Position numbers and translations under genes: made by a program. Below the pieces are notes generated by a model. That model saw only the letters and a list, made by a program, of their open reading frames with translations. It had not been told where the DNA came from and made no database searches. Positions 13,450-24,816 of a stretch of 36,438 nt of DNA are shown piece by piece. Source of the DNA: Elysia marginata (Eukaryota > Mollusca > Gastropoda > Plakobranchidae); contig BMAT01012850.1 of the NCBI GenBank assembly GCA_019649035.1, positions 299,960 to 336,397 on the forward strand, given 5' to 3'. How positions within the stretch are numbered: position 1 is the first letter of the stretch; every line of letters begins with the position of its first letter.

Positions 13450-14647
13450 CTTTATCTTTCTTATACATACTTATCTATTGATCGAATGGCGTGCAAAATT
13501 TGTTCAACCTTCTGCTGCCCTTCACTTGCTTTTTTTCTTTTTTAATTTTGCCTCCCATCGATATCTCATTTTTTGTTCATTATGTGATTTTTTAAATCTA
13601 TCTCTCTGCTTATCTGCATAAGTTGTGTTACTTTTTTTCCTCTCTAGTTCTGTTCTTTTTTAAACCACCCAACCCCTGATTCTCGTTTCAACACCAGTCA
13701 GCCAGAGGAGATCAATGAAAGTTCTCCTTACCATAATTGCCTGAAGATGACCAACGTTTTCTAAACACAGCGGAAGGAATCAAATTTGGCCTACTAACGT
13801 GTCTAGACCTTGCGTTTCCTGGCCCTCTGTTAAGTACATACAACTTAGTGATTGTGCTTGTTTACGCATTAACCAGCCCCGTGGTTAAAGAAGAATTGGA
13901 GGTCATTTGTATAAACCAGAAATGAGATGCAGCTTAAAAATGGATACTTTGAAAATGGACAAGTTTTTAGTCATTGTTCTCTTTTATTTATAAAAACTGT
14001 CTTACATTTTAACCAATTCCAAACTCTTGATTTACGTTTTGATGAATTGAAGAAAAGTAGGCTAATATCAATACTCTGAAAAAATGATCAGAAGGCGGAC
14101 AGGCACCGTCATACATGTACTTAAATAATAGTTTCGGTAGCTTCTAGTCTCCATCTGCTTCCTTATCTTTAGTGTGTAAAAAAATAGTTGCCTCGTTAAA
14201 GCTTGGCTCCTTGGGTAAATCTAGAAGACTGGGAAAACAATTTTTAGTAAAAGGTTGTAATGATGTCTGTTTCAGCATATTTCTAGGCCTAGATTTTGCG
14301 CGTTGTTTTCTTTGGTTATAAATAAATGCTAAGGCTGACATTTCAATTAATTTATTTTGATAAGAATGCAAGTATTTAAAAGATTTTTGAACAACAAGAA
14401 GTAGCTGTATATTGGTTAAAAAATCAGTATATAATGTGCACCAGAGTCATTTAAGTAGTGACCCTCAGAAAGGAAATTTCTGATAAAAACATTTTTGAAA
14501 AGTCGAAAAAAGCGAATGTTTTGTCTACCAATGAAAAAACTTGCTAGGTGAAAATAAGGGAATTTTACAATTCACAAACTCTATATCGATCGTATTGATT
14601 AAGCTATCAGTAGTTTTAACACTTGATCTTGCTTTTTTTGAACCTAG
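13450..14647. other. Non-coding stretch left of the RTE-like LINE
   Basis: No gene is supported. The open frames at 13737-13925 (plus) and 14144-14371 (minus) look somewhat protein-like but match no family I know and lack a start or splice context. Confidence 0.5.
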
Positions 14648-14659
14648 TATCTTATCTAC
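14648..14659 (+). repeat. Left target-site duplication of the RTE-like LINE
   Basis: TATCTTATCTAC here matches TATCTCATCTAC at 17022-17033 in 11 of 12 bases. It sits exactly where endonuclease homology ends on the left. Confidence 0.65.
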
Positions 14660-15039
14660 ATAAGAAATTCAAATCTATTCTTTACCTCGACAGCATATTT
14701 CTTCTGGAGTTCTTCATTCTTCAGCTGTGACACGTCATATTTTGCAGCTTTTGTTGATTTCCTTCGAGGTATTTTCAGTTTAATGTTGATTTTCATGATT
14801 ACGGGGGCATGATCAGAGCCGATATCTGCTCCTGGATAAGTTTTGCATTTACTGACCGCATTTTTGAATCTTGAATTTTTAGCAAGATAGTCAATCTGAT
14901 TTCGTGTTACATCACCGGGACTTGTCCATGTGTATAGACGTCTCTTAGGCTGTTTGAAGTGTGTATTTATGACAGACATATCATGTTGTTCACAGAATTG
15001 AATCATACGTTCACCCCATACGAAGCACGCACGAAGCAA
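14660..15039 (-). pseudogene. LINE endonuclease fragment (C-terminal part, inverted)
   Basis: The minus-strand frame encodes the end of an exonuclease-endonuclease-phosphatase family domain like those in RTE ORFs and craniofacial development protein 2-like proteins. Visible motifs are GERMIQFCEQHDMSVINTHF, LYTWTSP, RNQIDY and GSDHAPVIMKI. The SDH in the last (about 14809-14817) is the conserved catalytic Asp-His of the family. The N-terminal part, with the other catalytic residues, is absent because the element is 5'-truncated. No real start codon exists: the open frame begins at the inversion junction, and its stop lies in the flanking target duplication. It cannot make an active nuclease. 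Confidence 0.85.
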
Positions 15040-16991
15040 ATGAAGAGAACGTCAACAATATATGGGATTCCTTAAAGACTGCTGTAACGGAAACCAATGA
15101 GTCGATGTTACCAAAAGCGAAGAGGGAAAGGAAACAAGCATGGATGAAAGAAGAAATCCTGGAATTAATGAAGGAAAGAAAGACATACAAAGGCACAGAA
15201 AAATACAAAGAGTAAGACAGACAAGTGCGAAAAGAATGTATTGAGGCGAAAGAAGATTGGCTCAACTACAACTGCTACCTTATAGAGGAGCTATCAAAAG
15301 ACAACAATCCTAGACAAATGTGTGAAGAAATCAAGAAATTTACAAGCAATAAAATAAAAGCAAGAGGAAACATCAAAAATGAAAAGGGAGAAATCTTGAT
15401 GGAGACCGAACAAATCATTAAGAGATGGTCTGAATACGTTGAGCAACTCTTCGATGACAATAGAGGGGAAAATCCGATTCAATCTTTTCTACAAGGACCC
15501 TGCATTTTAGCATCCGAGGTGGCAGAGGCTTTGAAGCATATGAAATCTGGGAAAGCTTGTGGCATAGATGGCATTAACACGGAAATGTTGAAAGCTTTGG
15601 GTGATTTTGGTATTGAGGTCCTCACCAATCTTTGTAATTGTATGTACAGCACAGCCTACATCCCGGAGGATCTTAAAACATCAGTGCTTATACTTCTGCC
15701 AAAGAAACCAAAGGCAAAAGACTGCTCGGACTATCGAACGATAAGTCTCATGTGTCACATCCTGAAATTACTTCTCTCCATTATTATGCGAAGGATGTCG
15801 CAGAAGATTGAACGTGAAATAAGTGACAGACAAACCGGCTTCAGAAAGAATAGTGGTACTAGAGAGGCTATATTCAGTCTGAAGGTAACAGCTGAAAGAT
15901 ACTTGGAAGTACATTAAGAAATATTCGCCTGTTTCATCGACTATTCTAAAGCCTTTGACTCGGTAAAACATGAGCAACTCATAGAAATATTGCAGAAAAC
16001 AGATATAGATGAAAATGATATTGCTGTCATCGCCAATCTTTACTGGCAACAAAGGACAAAGATTAGGATAGACACAAACATGTCTGAAGCTGTGAAGATC
16101 AAACGTGGAGTAAGACAGGGCTGTGTTATGTCCCCAGCGATTTTTAATCTCTATACTGAATACATCTTCAGAACAATAGATAACATTCCTGGTCTGACAG
16201 TAGGCGGTATCAACATCAATAACTTGCGATACGCCGATGATACAGTGATGCTAGCCGAAAATGAAGATGATCTCCAAAAACTTGTCAACACTGTAAAGGA
16301 AGAGAGCGAGAAACGTGGACTATTCATCAACATAAGAAAGATAAAAACAATGGTAATTAGCAGAGAAAAAGTAATACCGCTAATCGACATCAAAATCGAT
16401 GGTGAACGGGTGGAACAGGTGGCAAATTTTACCTATCTTGGACATTGGATAACCGAGGATGGAAGGTCCGACCAAGAAGTGAAAAGGAGAATTGGCATGG
16501 CGAAAAATACTTTTTTGAGAATGAACAAACTGCTTACCAATCGCAGAATAAGTTTTGCAACCAGATCACGCCTTACCAAATGCTACGTATGGTCGATATT
16601 TTTGTACGCCTGTGAAACTTGGACACTAAATGCAAGTCTCGAAAGAAACATAGAAGCGCTGGAAATGTGGCTGTACCATAGAATGGCCAGGATCTCTTGG
16701 AAAGAGAAGAAGAAGAACAAAGAGGTACTGGAAGAAATAGGTTTGAAGCATAGGGAGCTATTGAAAACTATAAAAACCAGACAGCTCGCGTATTACGGGC
16801 ACATACGACGTCACCAAAGTCTCCAGAAATCTATTATGGAGGGAAAGATCAACGGGAAGAGACAACGTGGTAGAAAAAGAAAATCCTGGCTTGGTAACAT
16901 CGAAGAAACGACGACTAGACGGATCAACGAATGTTGTGAGGTTGCTCTAAACCGAGAAGAATGGCGACGCACCATAGCATCCAACCTCTGA
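15018..16991 (+). pseudogene. LINE reverse transcriptase ORF fragment (RTE-like), interrupted by two stops
   Basis: A single frame runs from near 15018 to the TGA at 16989-16991 and is broken by TAA at 15213-15215 and TAA at 15915-15917. RT motifs appear in order: GKACGIDGINTEML, SDYRTISLM, DRQTGFRKNSGTREAI, FIDYSKAFDSV (motif A, just after the second stop), GVRQGCVMSPAIFNLY, and LRYADDTVML with the catalytic YADD at 16230-16241. The downstream part has LYACETW, WLYHRMARISW, YYGHIRR and GKINGKRQRGRKRKSWL, typical of the C-terminal region of RTE-like and related LINE proteins. The catalytic core is intact by motif, but the stops and the missing endonuclease make it a pseudogene. The open 16-kb part alone is 333 codons. 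Confidence 0.9.
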
Positions 16992-17007
16992 CAAGAGACG
17001 GAACAGC

Positions 17008-17023
17008 GGTAAAGGTAAAGGTA
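17008..17023 (+). repeat. LINE 3' tandem tail (GGTAAA)n
   Basis: GGTAAAGGTAAAGGTA lies 16 bases after the RT stop codon and immediately before the right target duplication. Short 3' tandem repeats in place of poly(A) are characteristic of RTE-clade LINEs. Confidence 0.65.
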
Positions 17024-17033
17024 TCTCATCTAC
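17022..17033 (+). repeat. Right target-site duplication of the RTE-like LINE
   Basis: TATCTCATCTAC follows the GGTAAA tail directly and overlaps its last TA. It is the partner of the copy at 14648-14659. Confidence 0.65.
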
Positions 17034-18812
17034 GCTTATATTGTGACAAAAACAACAAGTATTACTGCCATATAAGGCAAATGTTAGGATTGAAAAGTAA
17101 GTTGTCGTACTTAAGTTGTCAAAAATTGTACATAGCACTATAACCAAGTCATAACTCAAAGTCTTCATCCTATGAAAGCAAGATATAATAATTAAAATAA
17201 TGCATGTGCTTTTAACATGATATAAGGGTTTTATTCTTAAGTGGCTGAAAGCTGCTCACTTTCTCCAAAAGTTTACTATATTTTTTGTCTTCTGATCCTC
17301 ATTCTTTTCTCTGCTTGTGTCTTTTTGTTATCTGTTTCATCGCGGAAGAACAGTTGGAATGAAGTGTACTTTTTAAGTGTAAAAATTTTGTGAAATATGA
17401 GACTCACAGCGCTCTTTCTATTTATCCTCTTTTAAAACATAAACTGCAGGAAAATAGTTTTCAGGACAAATGGTCCATATTGTTTGTTTTGGTTGCTTAT
17501 ATTAGGCCTACTTCAACACATTCTCTCCATGACTAAAATAATGCAAAGATAATCATTTAGGTGTCAAAGCTCAAGAAAAATGGCGTATAAAAAGATTGTT
17601 TGAATTTTTTAAATTTTGTTGATTTTCATCGGCATGATTCACTAGGACACATATTTCATAAAAAGTATAATAGTTACAGCTCTGAAAAAAAGACCTAGGT
17701 TTTTAAAGCCATTGCATAAAACATCACCAAAGGGTTTGAGAAAATTTTTGAAAATTGATTTTCTATTATTGAAAATATGTGTTGGCTTCCAAAAAGAGGG
17801 GTAAATTAATTCAGAGAAGCCCTACCCTACCCTGTGCATTAAAATCATTTTTTATAGATATTAAAAATTCCTTTAGACAATTTATAGATCCAGGTGTTAC
17901 AAAGACAAATACCAAAACTTAAGGATTTTTCTACAGTTTTTGAAATATTTGTGTCATTTTTCGAAAAACAGTATAGCGCTGCCATTTTGTTACATTTCAC
18001 GACTTTTTTGTGTCAATATGGACCCAAAGATATTATTACTCTACCTAAGTTTATATTCTGAAACAAAAATAACCATGTTTCACAGTTAGGTTACAAAGTA
18101 ATGCTTAGGGTGAGGTTTCAATTTTTTTTGTGGTGATTGACTTGACATCAGTCTGAAAACATGAAATCCAAGCTCTTTGTAAAGTTTGACTATGAACTGA
18201 TGACTTATTTTAATTCTCAAAGTGATTATAGAGTCATCTTGACATTTTTATCCTATTTAAGGAAATTTTAATATTCAACCCAAATTAATATGTATCATCT
18301 TAACGCTGTTCAAGATGATAATATTACTTAGGTTGCCATTTTCAAATGCAATCTCTGATGAGAAAGTTTGGCAGCAAAAAAAAAAAAAAATAAATAAAAA
18401 TTCTTAAGTGCAAATGAACTGGGACTCAGAAGGTGAAAATTAATTTGCTTGTGAAGTCATGTATTAAAATTTCATTTTCAGCAATATTCTCGAAATGGAG
18501 ATTAAGCGCCATCGTGATATTATTTTTTTCTTTGTCAATCATATCAGAAAAATGTGAGAGAGTTTTTATATCAGTAACCGCTTACGTATTTAAATCTGTA
18601 CAAAATATATGTTTCCTTGAAACGTAACAATTACAGCATAGATTTTTTTCCTAAGTTCCATAAAAGCTTAGAACTTCTTACTGAAGAAGTACTGTTACAG
18701 ACTATGCGTTATGGGCCCGCTAATAAGGATGAAGCCCAGTAGGGGAGGAAACCCAGGATGGCTGATGGTCCGTCAGCCAATCGTCTGTTGTAAAACCCAC
18801 ACTAACTATGTG
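17034..18812. other. Non-coding stretch between LINE and mariner
   Basis: AT-rich with a 15-base A run at about 18376-18390. No gene, RNA or repeat family is recognised. Confidence 0.55.
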
Positions 18813-18814
18813 TA

Positions 18815-18842
18815 CGAGGGTGGATCATTAAGTAATGAGAGT
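18815..18842 (+). repeat. Mariner left terminal inverted repeat
   Basis: CGAGGGTGGATCATTAAGTA and the following bases pair, with mismatches, with the reverse complement of 19716-19743. Confidence 0.8.
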
Positions 18843-18979
18843 AACCTTCCTGTTTGTAAATGCGCGACCTTTGGTAGTCATGTCATATATGAAAATGATC
18901 ATCAGCTTGTGTACTCTCGAACCAAAATGAAAATATTCCATGTGACATTGTCACTATCCATTTTATGACGTCATGAAAA

Positions 18980-19671
18980 CATGCGTTGAGGGTTGATCAA
19001 AAGAGAAAGAGGGTTCATTGTTCAACGGAACTGCTGAATATGTTTGAACCGCATGGCCTTAAAATGCTTTCCAACATCATCAAAGGTGGTGAAACTTGGT
19101 TCCCCTTCTTTATCATCCCACTGAAACGCCTCAATCGCATGTGGTAGATGCGCAAGGAGACAGACCCGTCGTTGTGCGTCCAGGATTTCAAAGCCGAAAG
19201 AGAATGTTGTCGGTATTCTTCAATTACAGTGACCCACTTATAGTTGACATTTTGCCTCAAGACAGTACAATCACTGCCACATATTGTGTCCAGAATGTGC
19301 TTTCACAAGTGAAATCAGAAATCAATGAGCAGCGACCAAAGGTTAGCACCTCCAGGACCTTGCTTCTTCATGACAATACAGGACCACATAAGGCAAGGGC
19401 CACAACTCAGTCACTGCTGGAGCTAGGAATTCGAGTCTTGACCCACCCCGCCTGCATTCCCCACTTGGCACCATGTGACTACTGGTTGTTTCCGATTCTG
19501 AAGGACAGGTTAGCTGGACGGAAGTTTGACCGTATTCAAGACCTCGCAAAAGCAGTGAATTCAAAGCTGTGGACCATACCTGAAGAAGACTACCAAGGCG
19601 TGTTCCGGAAGAGGCAGATCAGACTGAAACGTTCGATAGAGAGCCATGGAGAGTATTTTGAGGGACTGTGA
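18980..19671 (+). pseudogene. Mariner (DD34D) transposase remnant
   Basis: Homology starts in frame near 18980 (…DQKRKRVHCSTELLNMFEPHG) and shifts frame at about 19141-19145. There VVDAQGDRP follows RLNRMW, which one missing base explains. It then runs to the TGA at 19669-19671. The second and third catalytic acidic residues are present in LLLHDN and LAPCDYWLFP with exactly 34 residues between them, the mariner DD34D spacing. The first catalytic Asp is lost: the usual GDETW motif reads GGETW, with GGT at 19088-19090. The C-terminus (…SIESHGEYFEGL) looks complete. The N-terminal DNA-binding region is deleted, so there is no start codon. A nominal open frame from 19096 covers only the second part. 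Confidence 0.92.
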
Positions 19672-19715
19672 AAGTTTCATGTACGTATCATTAACAGTTT
19701 AGAGAATACGGTGCA

Positions 19716-19743
19716 ACTCTCAAAACATATTGATCCACCCTCG
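19716..19743 (-). repeat. Mariner right terminal inverted repeat
   Basis: Its reverse complement begins CGAGGGTGGATCAATATG. The first 13 bases are identical to the left repeat, and the TA flank follows. Confidence 0.8.
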
Positions 19744-19745
19744 TA

Positions 19746-22306
19746 CATTACGTCAGACGTTATCGTCGTCCGCGCACAAGGTCTCTCTTGGAGGCTTACG
19801 TGAAAAAAAACCAGCTTCTGAGTAATGTGTATTTATCATTAGAATTGTCTGATGAAATGGAAGCAAAAGCTTTTTATGTATTTTTTAAACGTTGACAATG
19901 ATACCATTTTGTAGATGTTCATTTTGCATGCAAAACAAAACAATATTTTTTTTTAATAAAACAGATAAAAAGCCTAAGTTGATATAGTTAGAAGACTAAG
20001 CTATGTTCAATACCCGCACAATTAGAATAAGTACAGCGGCTGTTTTGGCGAAAAATAAAACTTTTTGTTTGTTCATTTCTCATTTGGGGTTTCTTTCAGA
20101 ACAAGGCAGTAACAAAGTTAACTAATGTACTCTGAAAACATGACCTACACTTCTATATAATAATACATTTGCGAATAAAAGTGAAGGTAGCTGGGTTTTA
20201 TTTGTTTTATTTTTGAATAAAGTGGATGACTAGACGAGTAGAGTAGAGAAAATGCGCTCTGAAATATGATCAAGCAATATTGTATTGAATATAGTGAAAT
20301 CATAAAATAACTTAGGTTCTCCGTAAATGGATTGGAGTATTATTTACACCATGCTTTCATTGCCTGCCACAAAAAGTTGCATGATCGCGTTCTGTTTGTG
20401 TATCAAATATTCTCTATTTTTGTAGAAGTGTGTGAGTCAATTGAGTCAAACATACTATTTCGACTCCTAAGTCCAAGTATTCCACAAGTCAATGCTTTTT
20501 CTGCCTAAAATAGGGACACATTTACGCTTTCAATAATATTAGTCTATGGGATTTAAAAGGCATTTTATTTTCATCGGCAGTTTTATATTGAAATACTTCT
20601 CATGTTTTGAATATATTATCACGGGCGGTTATTTAGGGGTCTAGAATCTTCAAAAGCGTTGTATGAACGTGAGCTTCGAGTCATTCAGATTTTATTTAAC
20701 AAAAGAAAAATACGTTATCAATATAAGTTTTTAAACAATTATCTTGATATTTCTTTAAATCGAAACCCTTTGAAAATATGCAATTCTTGTTTTTAATACC
20801 CCCCCTCCCCAACAACAACAAAAATGTCATTTTTCCATATTGCAAGATCACGATTGTTTAAATAACATTTAGTAAAAACGAACGAAAGTAAGGTTTCCTT
20901 TCTTTTTAATCGTTTTTTTTTTGTTTAACAGATGTTTTAGACCTAAATTTCCAGCGTTGTGATGCATAGATATTTTTTCAACAGCAATGAAACTTTTAAA
21001 GTTCAATAAAATGTTTTGCTGATGAATCATAAACTGTCGAAAATTTAAAATATTCTAATCATCTTGCTCTAATCGCTGTGTTATTGAGATATTGAGATAA
21101 AGGTTTTTAGAGTCGTCTAGAATTTTTAAAGCAAAATGTCATATATCTTACAATTTATTTTTTTCTTCTTATTTGCGGAACAAAAAAGTACATTTAATAA
21201 ATAGGTTTTAACTTTTTAATATTTTTAATGCTCTGTATAACATTATAAAATACATACCGGTAGCGAATGAGTATATATTGGGAAATCGACTGATGGCATA
21301 CATGTCGGCAATGTCGAATTGAATAAAAAGAAATTGTGTGTGTTGGGGGCTAAATAGGACAATAAACACGTGAAAAAAACCACGTCAAACAAAGCATCAA
21401 ACAAAGTATCAAACAGTGAAGGTGGGTTACGGAGCAGATGTATTCCTCGTTCAGTCGAAAAATAACTTTAAAAAAAGGTAGAAGCTTTGTGTTTAAATGT
21501 TCCCAGGAGAAAAATACAAAATCAGGACATCACACGATGTAGGTAGCAAACAGTGTCTTTGTGGTTGAGTTTTAAAACAGAAAATAGATTGTTTAATAAC
21601 CCTCCTCTTACTCGCCTACATAAAAGTTGTACACGCTGACTTATCATGGCAGCAAAGTCTTAATCGATTTTAACTATTTTTTTTTCAAGAAGCCTTGTAG
21701 TTCTAAAGACAAGTCAGCTGAAGCGACTAGCCTTTGTTAGCCATTTAAATTTTTTAAAAATGTGAATGTACTTAAGTGTACTGAAGAAGCACTCAGGGCT
21801 TTGCAGACGCTATAGGCGAAATAATTTGTAAGACTTTAAATGTTTAATTGGCTTATCAAAGGTATAAGACCAAACTAACTTTATAAGAGGCCACAGGAAA
21901 GATGATAACCTTTCTCTTATAAGGTGACAGCTATATTTTACCAATCAGCTATTAATGTTCGGACTTGTCCTAAGGCGGTGAGCAGTTTTTCGCTCGATGT
22001 TAAAAAAAGACTTTATTTTTTCGTTTCAACCTCTGTTTATTGTGTCCCGTTGACAGCCAACTGGCACCAAAGTCACTTAAAAAGAAAAAAGAGATGAGAT
22101 AATGTTCTTTCTTTACAAGAGGTAGTCAGTTACTCACGTTTACTTTTTCAGAAGAATGGAGAAGAACGCCGATACTTTTATAAATTGATAGCCTGAAGTT
22201 TTTCCACAAAAACTCTGACAGTTTCCAACTTTTTTAAGGCAAACATTTCCTGATCTCAAAGTTAACATGACACAATTTGAAGACTTTAAAGACACCATTA
22301 AAATTT
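19746..22306. other. Non-coding stretch, no gene seen
   Basis: AT-rich sequence without any open frame long enough to be listed and no recognisable element. Confidence 0.6.
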
Positions 22307-22347
22307 NNNNNNNNNNNNNNNNNNNNNNNNNNNNNNNNNNNNNNNNN
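22307..22347. other. Assembly gap (41 N)
   Basis: A run of N marks unresolved sequence. Its true length is unknown. Confidence 1.
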
Positions 22348-24018
22348 CTAGAGGCATCTGCTTAGCCTGTATTTGAAAAATTGGATTTTAAACTCCATTA
22401 TAACTTTATTTATTATCCGGTTATCGATCTGCTGTTCCTATCGTTGTATGGCCTAACCCATGTAGCACTCCAGAACCATCACCGCCCAGTTGTTAGTGAC
22501 CTCTTCATGTCATAATGAAACCTTCTCGATATATTAAAATCTTCATGATGTTCCTGATACAGCGTTTTTTCACAACTGAGGCGTAGGTTTGAAAAGTATC
22601 TTTGACATGTCATGTCTTTTTTTTTAATTCTGTGAATTTACGAATGTCAGCTCATGTTATAAAACGTGTGCAAGGGTTGCAACACAGTCTCTCGGGAAAC
22701 AGGTCATTTAAAGACTTTTAAATTACTGTTTTATTCGTACATTGTCTCGCTCAGATGTAATACTGTTTTGTTTTCTTAGTCACAGACAAGAATACGGAAT
22801 ACGGAGAACAGAGAGTGTAGTCGATATCGTTCTCGCTTTCCCTCTTAGGACCTGCCCGGTCTCTAACAATTTGGAGGCGGATATAAAAACTGTGAGTACG
22901 CTGACGGAACCTCTATTTGCGTGCAGATAAAACTGAGGACAATTCCGTGAGTTATGGTTGGAGGAGAGTGGAGAGAGGGCAGTTTTTGAAATGTGTTCTA
23001 CCTTTCGGGTGGAGGTAAATTGAAAAAAATAATGCCAGAAAGAAAATCTGCGAGGGCTTTTGCTTTTCCAAGATATTCAAAGTTTCATTGAAACCACCAA
23101 AATGAACACTTGTCAAAATAATACGAGGAAAATAAACCCATATGCTGCTATTGGGAATTAGAAGAGAGCACACAATTATCGCTCTTGCTTACAAGTATTT
23201 GACTTCAAAAAGGTAGCTTGCAAACAGGAAAGATTATTTGCGCTGTAATCTCATTCCCAACAAAAGAACACAACCAACCTACTGTGTTTTTATCTACATG
23301 TATGGATTGGGTGTCAGACCTGGAGAGTAATAAAAGAATGTTTTCCCACGAGTATTTCGTGGAATTTTAAGCAGATATTAAAGCGTTTCTTTGATTTTGA
23401 ACAACAGGGGAAGTTTGATAGTGTTGCCAGGTATGTCCACATGTCAAGTGAATGATAGTCTGTTCTGTTTTTGTGTGAATGCGATTACAATGTTTCAGGA
23501 TAAAAAAAGTTTTTCGCAGTTTTCAAGACTACAGGGGAAAACGACGGTAGCGAAATAAAAAAAACCAATGAGACATTTTCTTTTTTTTAACAGAGTTTGT
23601 GTTATCCAAGTCTATTTTCTAGGACACGTTTAGTTTTTGTTTTACAACATCTAGATGTGTAATAAAACTTTGTGTGATAAATTTTGGGTACCGGGATCAT
23701 TTTATGGAAAGCTGTTTTCCTCTGCTAATTTTAAACGCAATTTATTTTAGGACAGGTTTGAGAAATTAAAATTTTGTGTTCATTTTGTGGGTGTGGAAAG
23801 TTGTTTGCAGATGGATCTCCTAAAAAAACTTACAAATGGAGTTAAAGGTATGATATCGCAAATTTCTCAAGTGAGAAAGAAAATAGGTTTTACTTGCATT
23901 AGGAACACATCAGTGTTCAGACGCTATTCGTGATGGGAGGGGAACATGGCATCGTTATAGCACGCAACGACTCGTTTGATTTCTATGCGTCTGAATTGTT
24001 CTGTCTGTTAGCCCCCAC
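22348..24018. other. Non-coding stretch, no gene seen
   Basis: Only short open frames (22742 plus, 22952 minus), neither with recognisable features. Confidence 0.55.
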
Positions 24019-24143
24019 TTCCCTCTTCTCTCTCTGTCTCTATCAGATCTCTCTCTGTCTCTCTATCTGTCTGTCTCTCTGTCAGTCTCTGTCTCCCTCT
24101 CTGTCTTTATCTCTATCTCTTCCTCTGTCTCTCTCCTTCCCTC
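24019..24143 (+). repeat. Pyrimidine-rich CT/CTGT tract
   Basis: Imperfect (CT)n with TGTCTCTC units. The Ser/Leu-rich translation at 23930-24193 is an artefact of this repeat. Confidence 0.9.
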
Positions 24144-24680
24144 AATTTACGTCTCTGTCTCTTGTCTTTTCCCCAGTCTTTGAGTTTGTTTGAATCTTCT
24201 ATCTTAATTTTTTTTTGTGCAAACCAATTTCTCTGTAATATTTTTCCATTTTTACATCACCATTGTTTGAGAATCTGACATCCTTAGGACCTTGATTTTG
24301 GACAGGTATGTCGATAGTTATGTTGTCAATCGTATAGCCCAAGTTTGTTTCTAAAAATAAATTCTCTACCCGTACACCAGGGCGAGACGATGAAAACTAT
24401 AATCCTTATTCTTTCTCATTATTTTAAAATGGCATCATGAATGAATACCCAGTTAGGATCAAGCGAATTTCATTCTTTGTTTCTTTTAAACCTTTCAAGA
24501 GAAGTTTTGTAACAAGATTTATAAATTACAGAGATTGGTAGAATAGGCTTACCATCGTCTTTGAAAATAAAACGGAACTTTCTTGATAATGAAAAACTGC
24601 CAAAAAATTGTTTAGTTGTGTAAAAACGTCGTCAGATGAAGGAGGAAATTGGTGTGAGAGACGCACATAAAGATATGTAT
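24144..24680. other. Sequence between the CT and GA tracts
   Basis: No gene or mobile element is seen. The two flanking tracts are of opposite strand composition about 0.55 kb apart. Confidence 0.5.
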
Positions 24681-24816
24681 ATAGAGAGTGGGGGAGAGAA
24701 ACAGAGAGAGAAGGGGAGAGAAAAGCGAGAGAAAGACAGAGAGTGAGGGAGAGAGATAAAGAGAGAGAGAGGGGGGAGAGATAGAGAGAGAGAGACATAC
24801 ACAGAGACGGAGAGAT
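24681..24816 (+). repeat. Purine-rich GA tract
   Basis: Imperfect (GA)n with GGGGAGAG interruptions. Two minus-strand open frames across it are Ser/Leu repeats only. Confidence 0.9.

Larger units (their letters stand above)
14660..17023 (+). mobile_element. RTE-like LINE retrotransposon copy, 5'-truncated with inverted 5' segment
   Basis: The element has two parts in opposite orientation. The C-terminal part of an AP-type endonuclease reads on the minus strand (15039 down to 14660), and the linker plus reverse transcriptase reads on the plus strand from about 15018 to 16991. The endonuclease end at the left boundary (…NRFEFL) is nearly contiguous in protein sense with the first plus-strand residues (…EANEEN). 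This is the pattern left by twin-primed 5' inversion. The 3' UTR is very short and ends in a GGTAAA-type tandem tail rather than poly(A), as in RTE elements. A 12-bp direct repeat flanks the element with one mismatch. In-frame stops make it inactive. Assignment to the RTE clade rests on the endonuclease and RT motifs and the tail; a related clade cannot be excluded. Confidence 0.85.
18815..19743 (+). mobile_element. Mariner transposon, internally deleted and inactive
   Basis: The ends are inverted repeats: CGAGGGTGGATCA at 18815-18827, with its complement ending at 19743. Similarity extends to about 28 bases, including a shared AGAG at the inner end. A TA dinucleotide flanks each end (18813-18814 and 19744-19745), the target duplication expected for Tc1/mariner. 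The element is 929 bp, against about 1.3 kb for a full mariner. The missing length corresponds to the N-terminal helix-turn-helix half of the transposase. Confidence 0.9.

Noticed and set aside
14144..14371. 75-codon minus-strand frame with balanced composition
   Set aside because: No known motif, no companion exon and no link to the adjacent LINE, which begins at 14660.
15011..16393. Several minus-strand frames across the RT region
   Set aside because: Antisense shadows of the reverse-transcriptase frame, without independent support.
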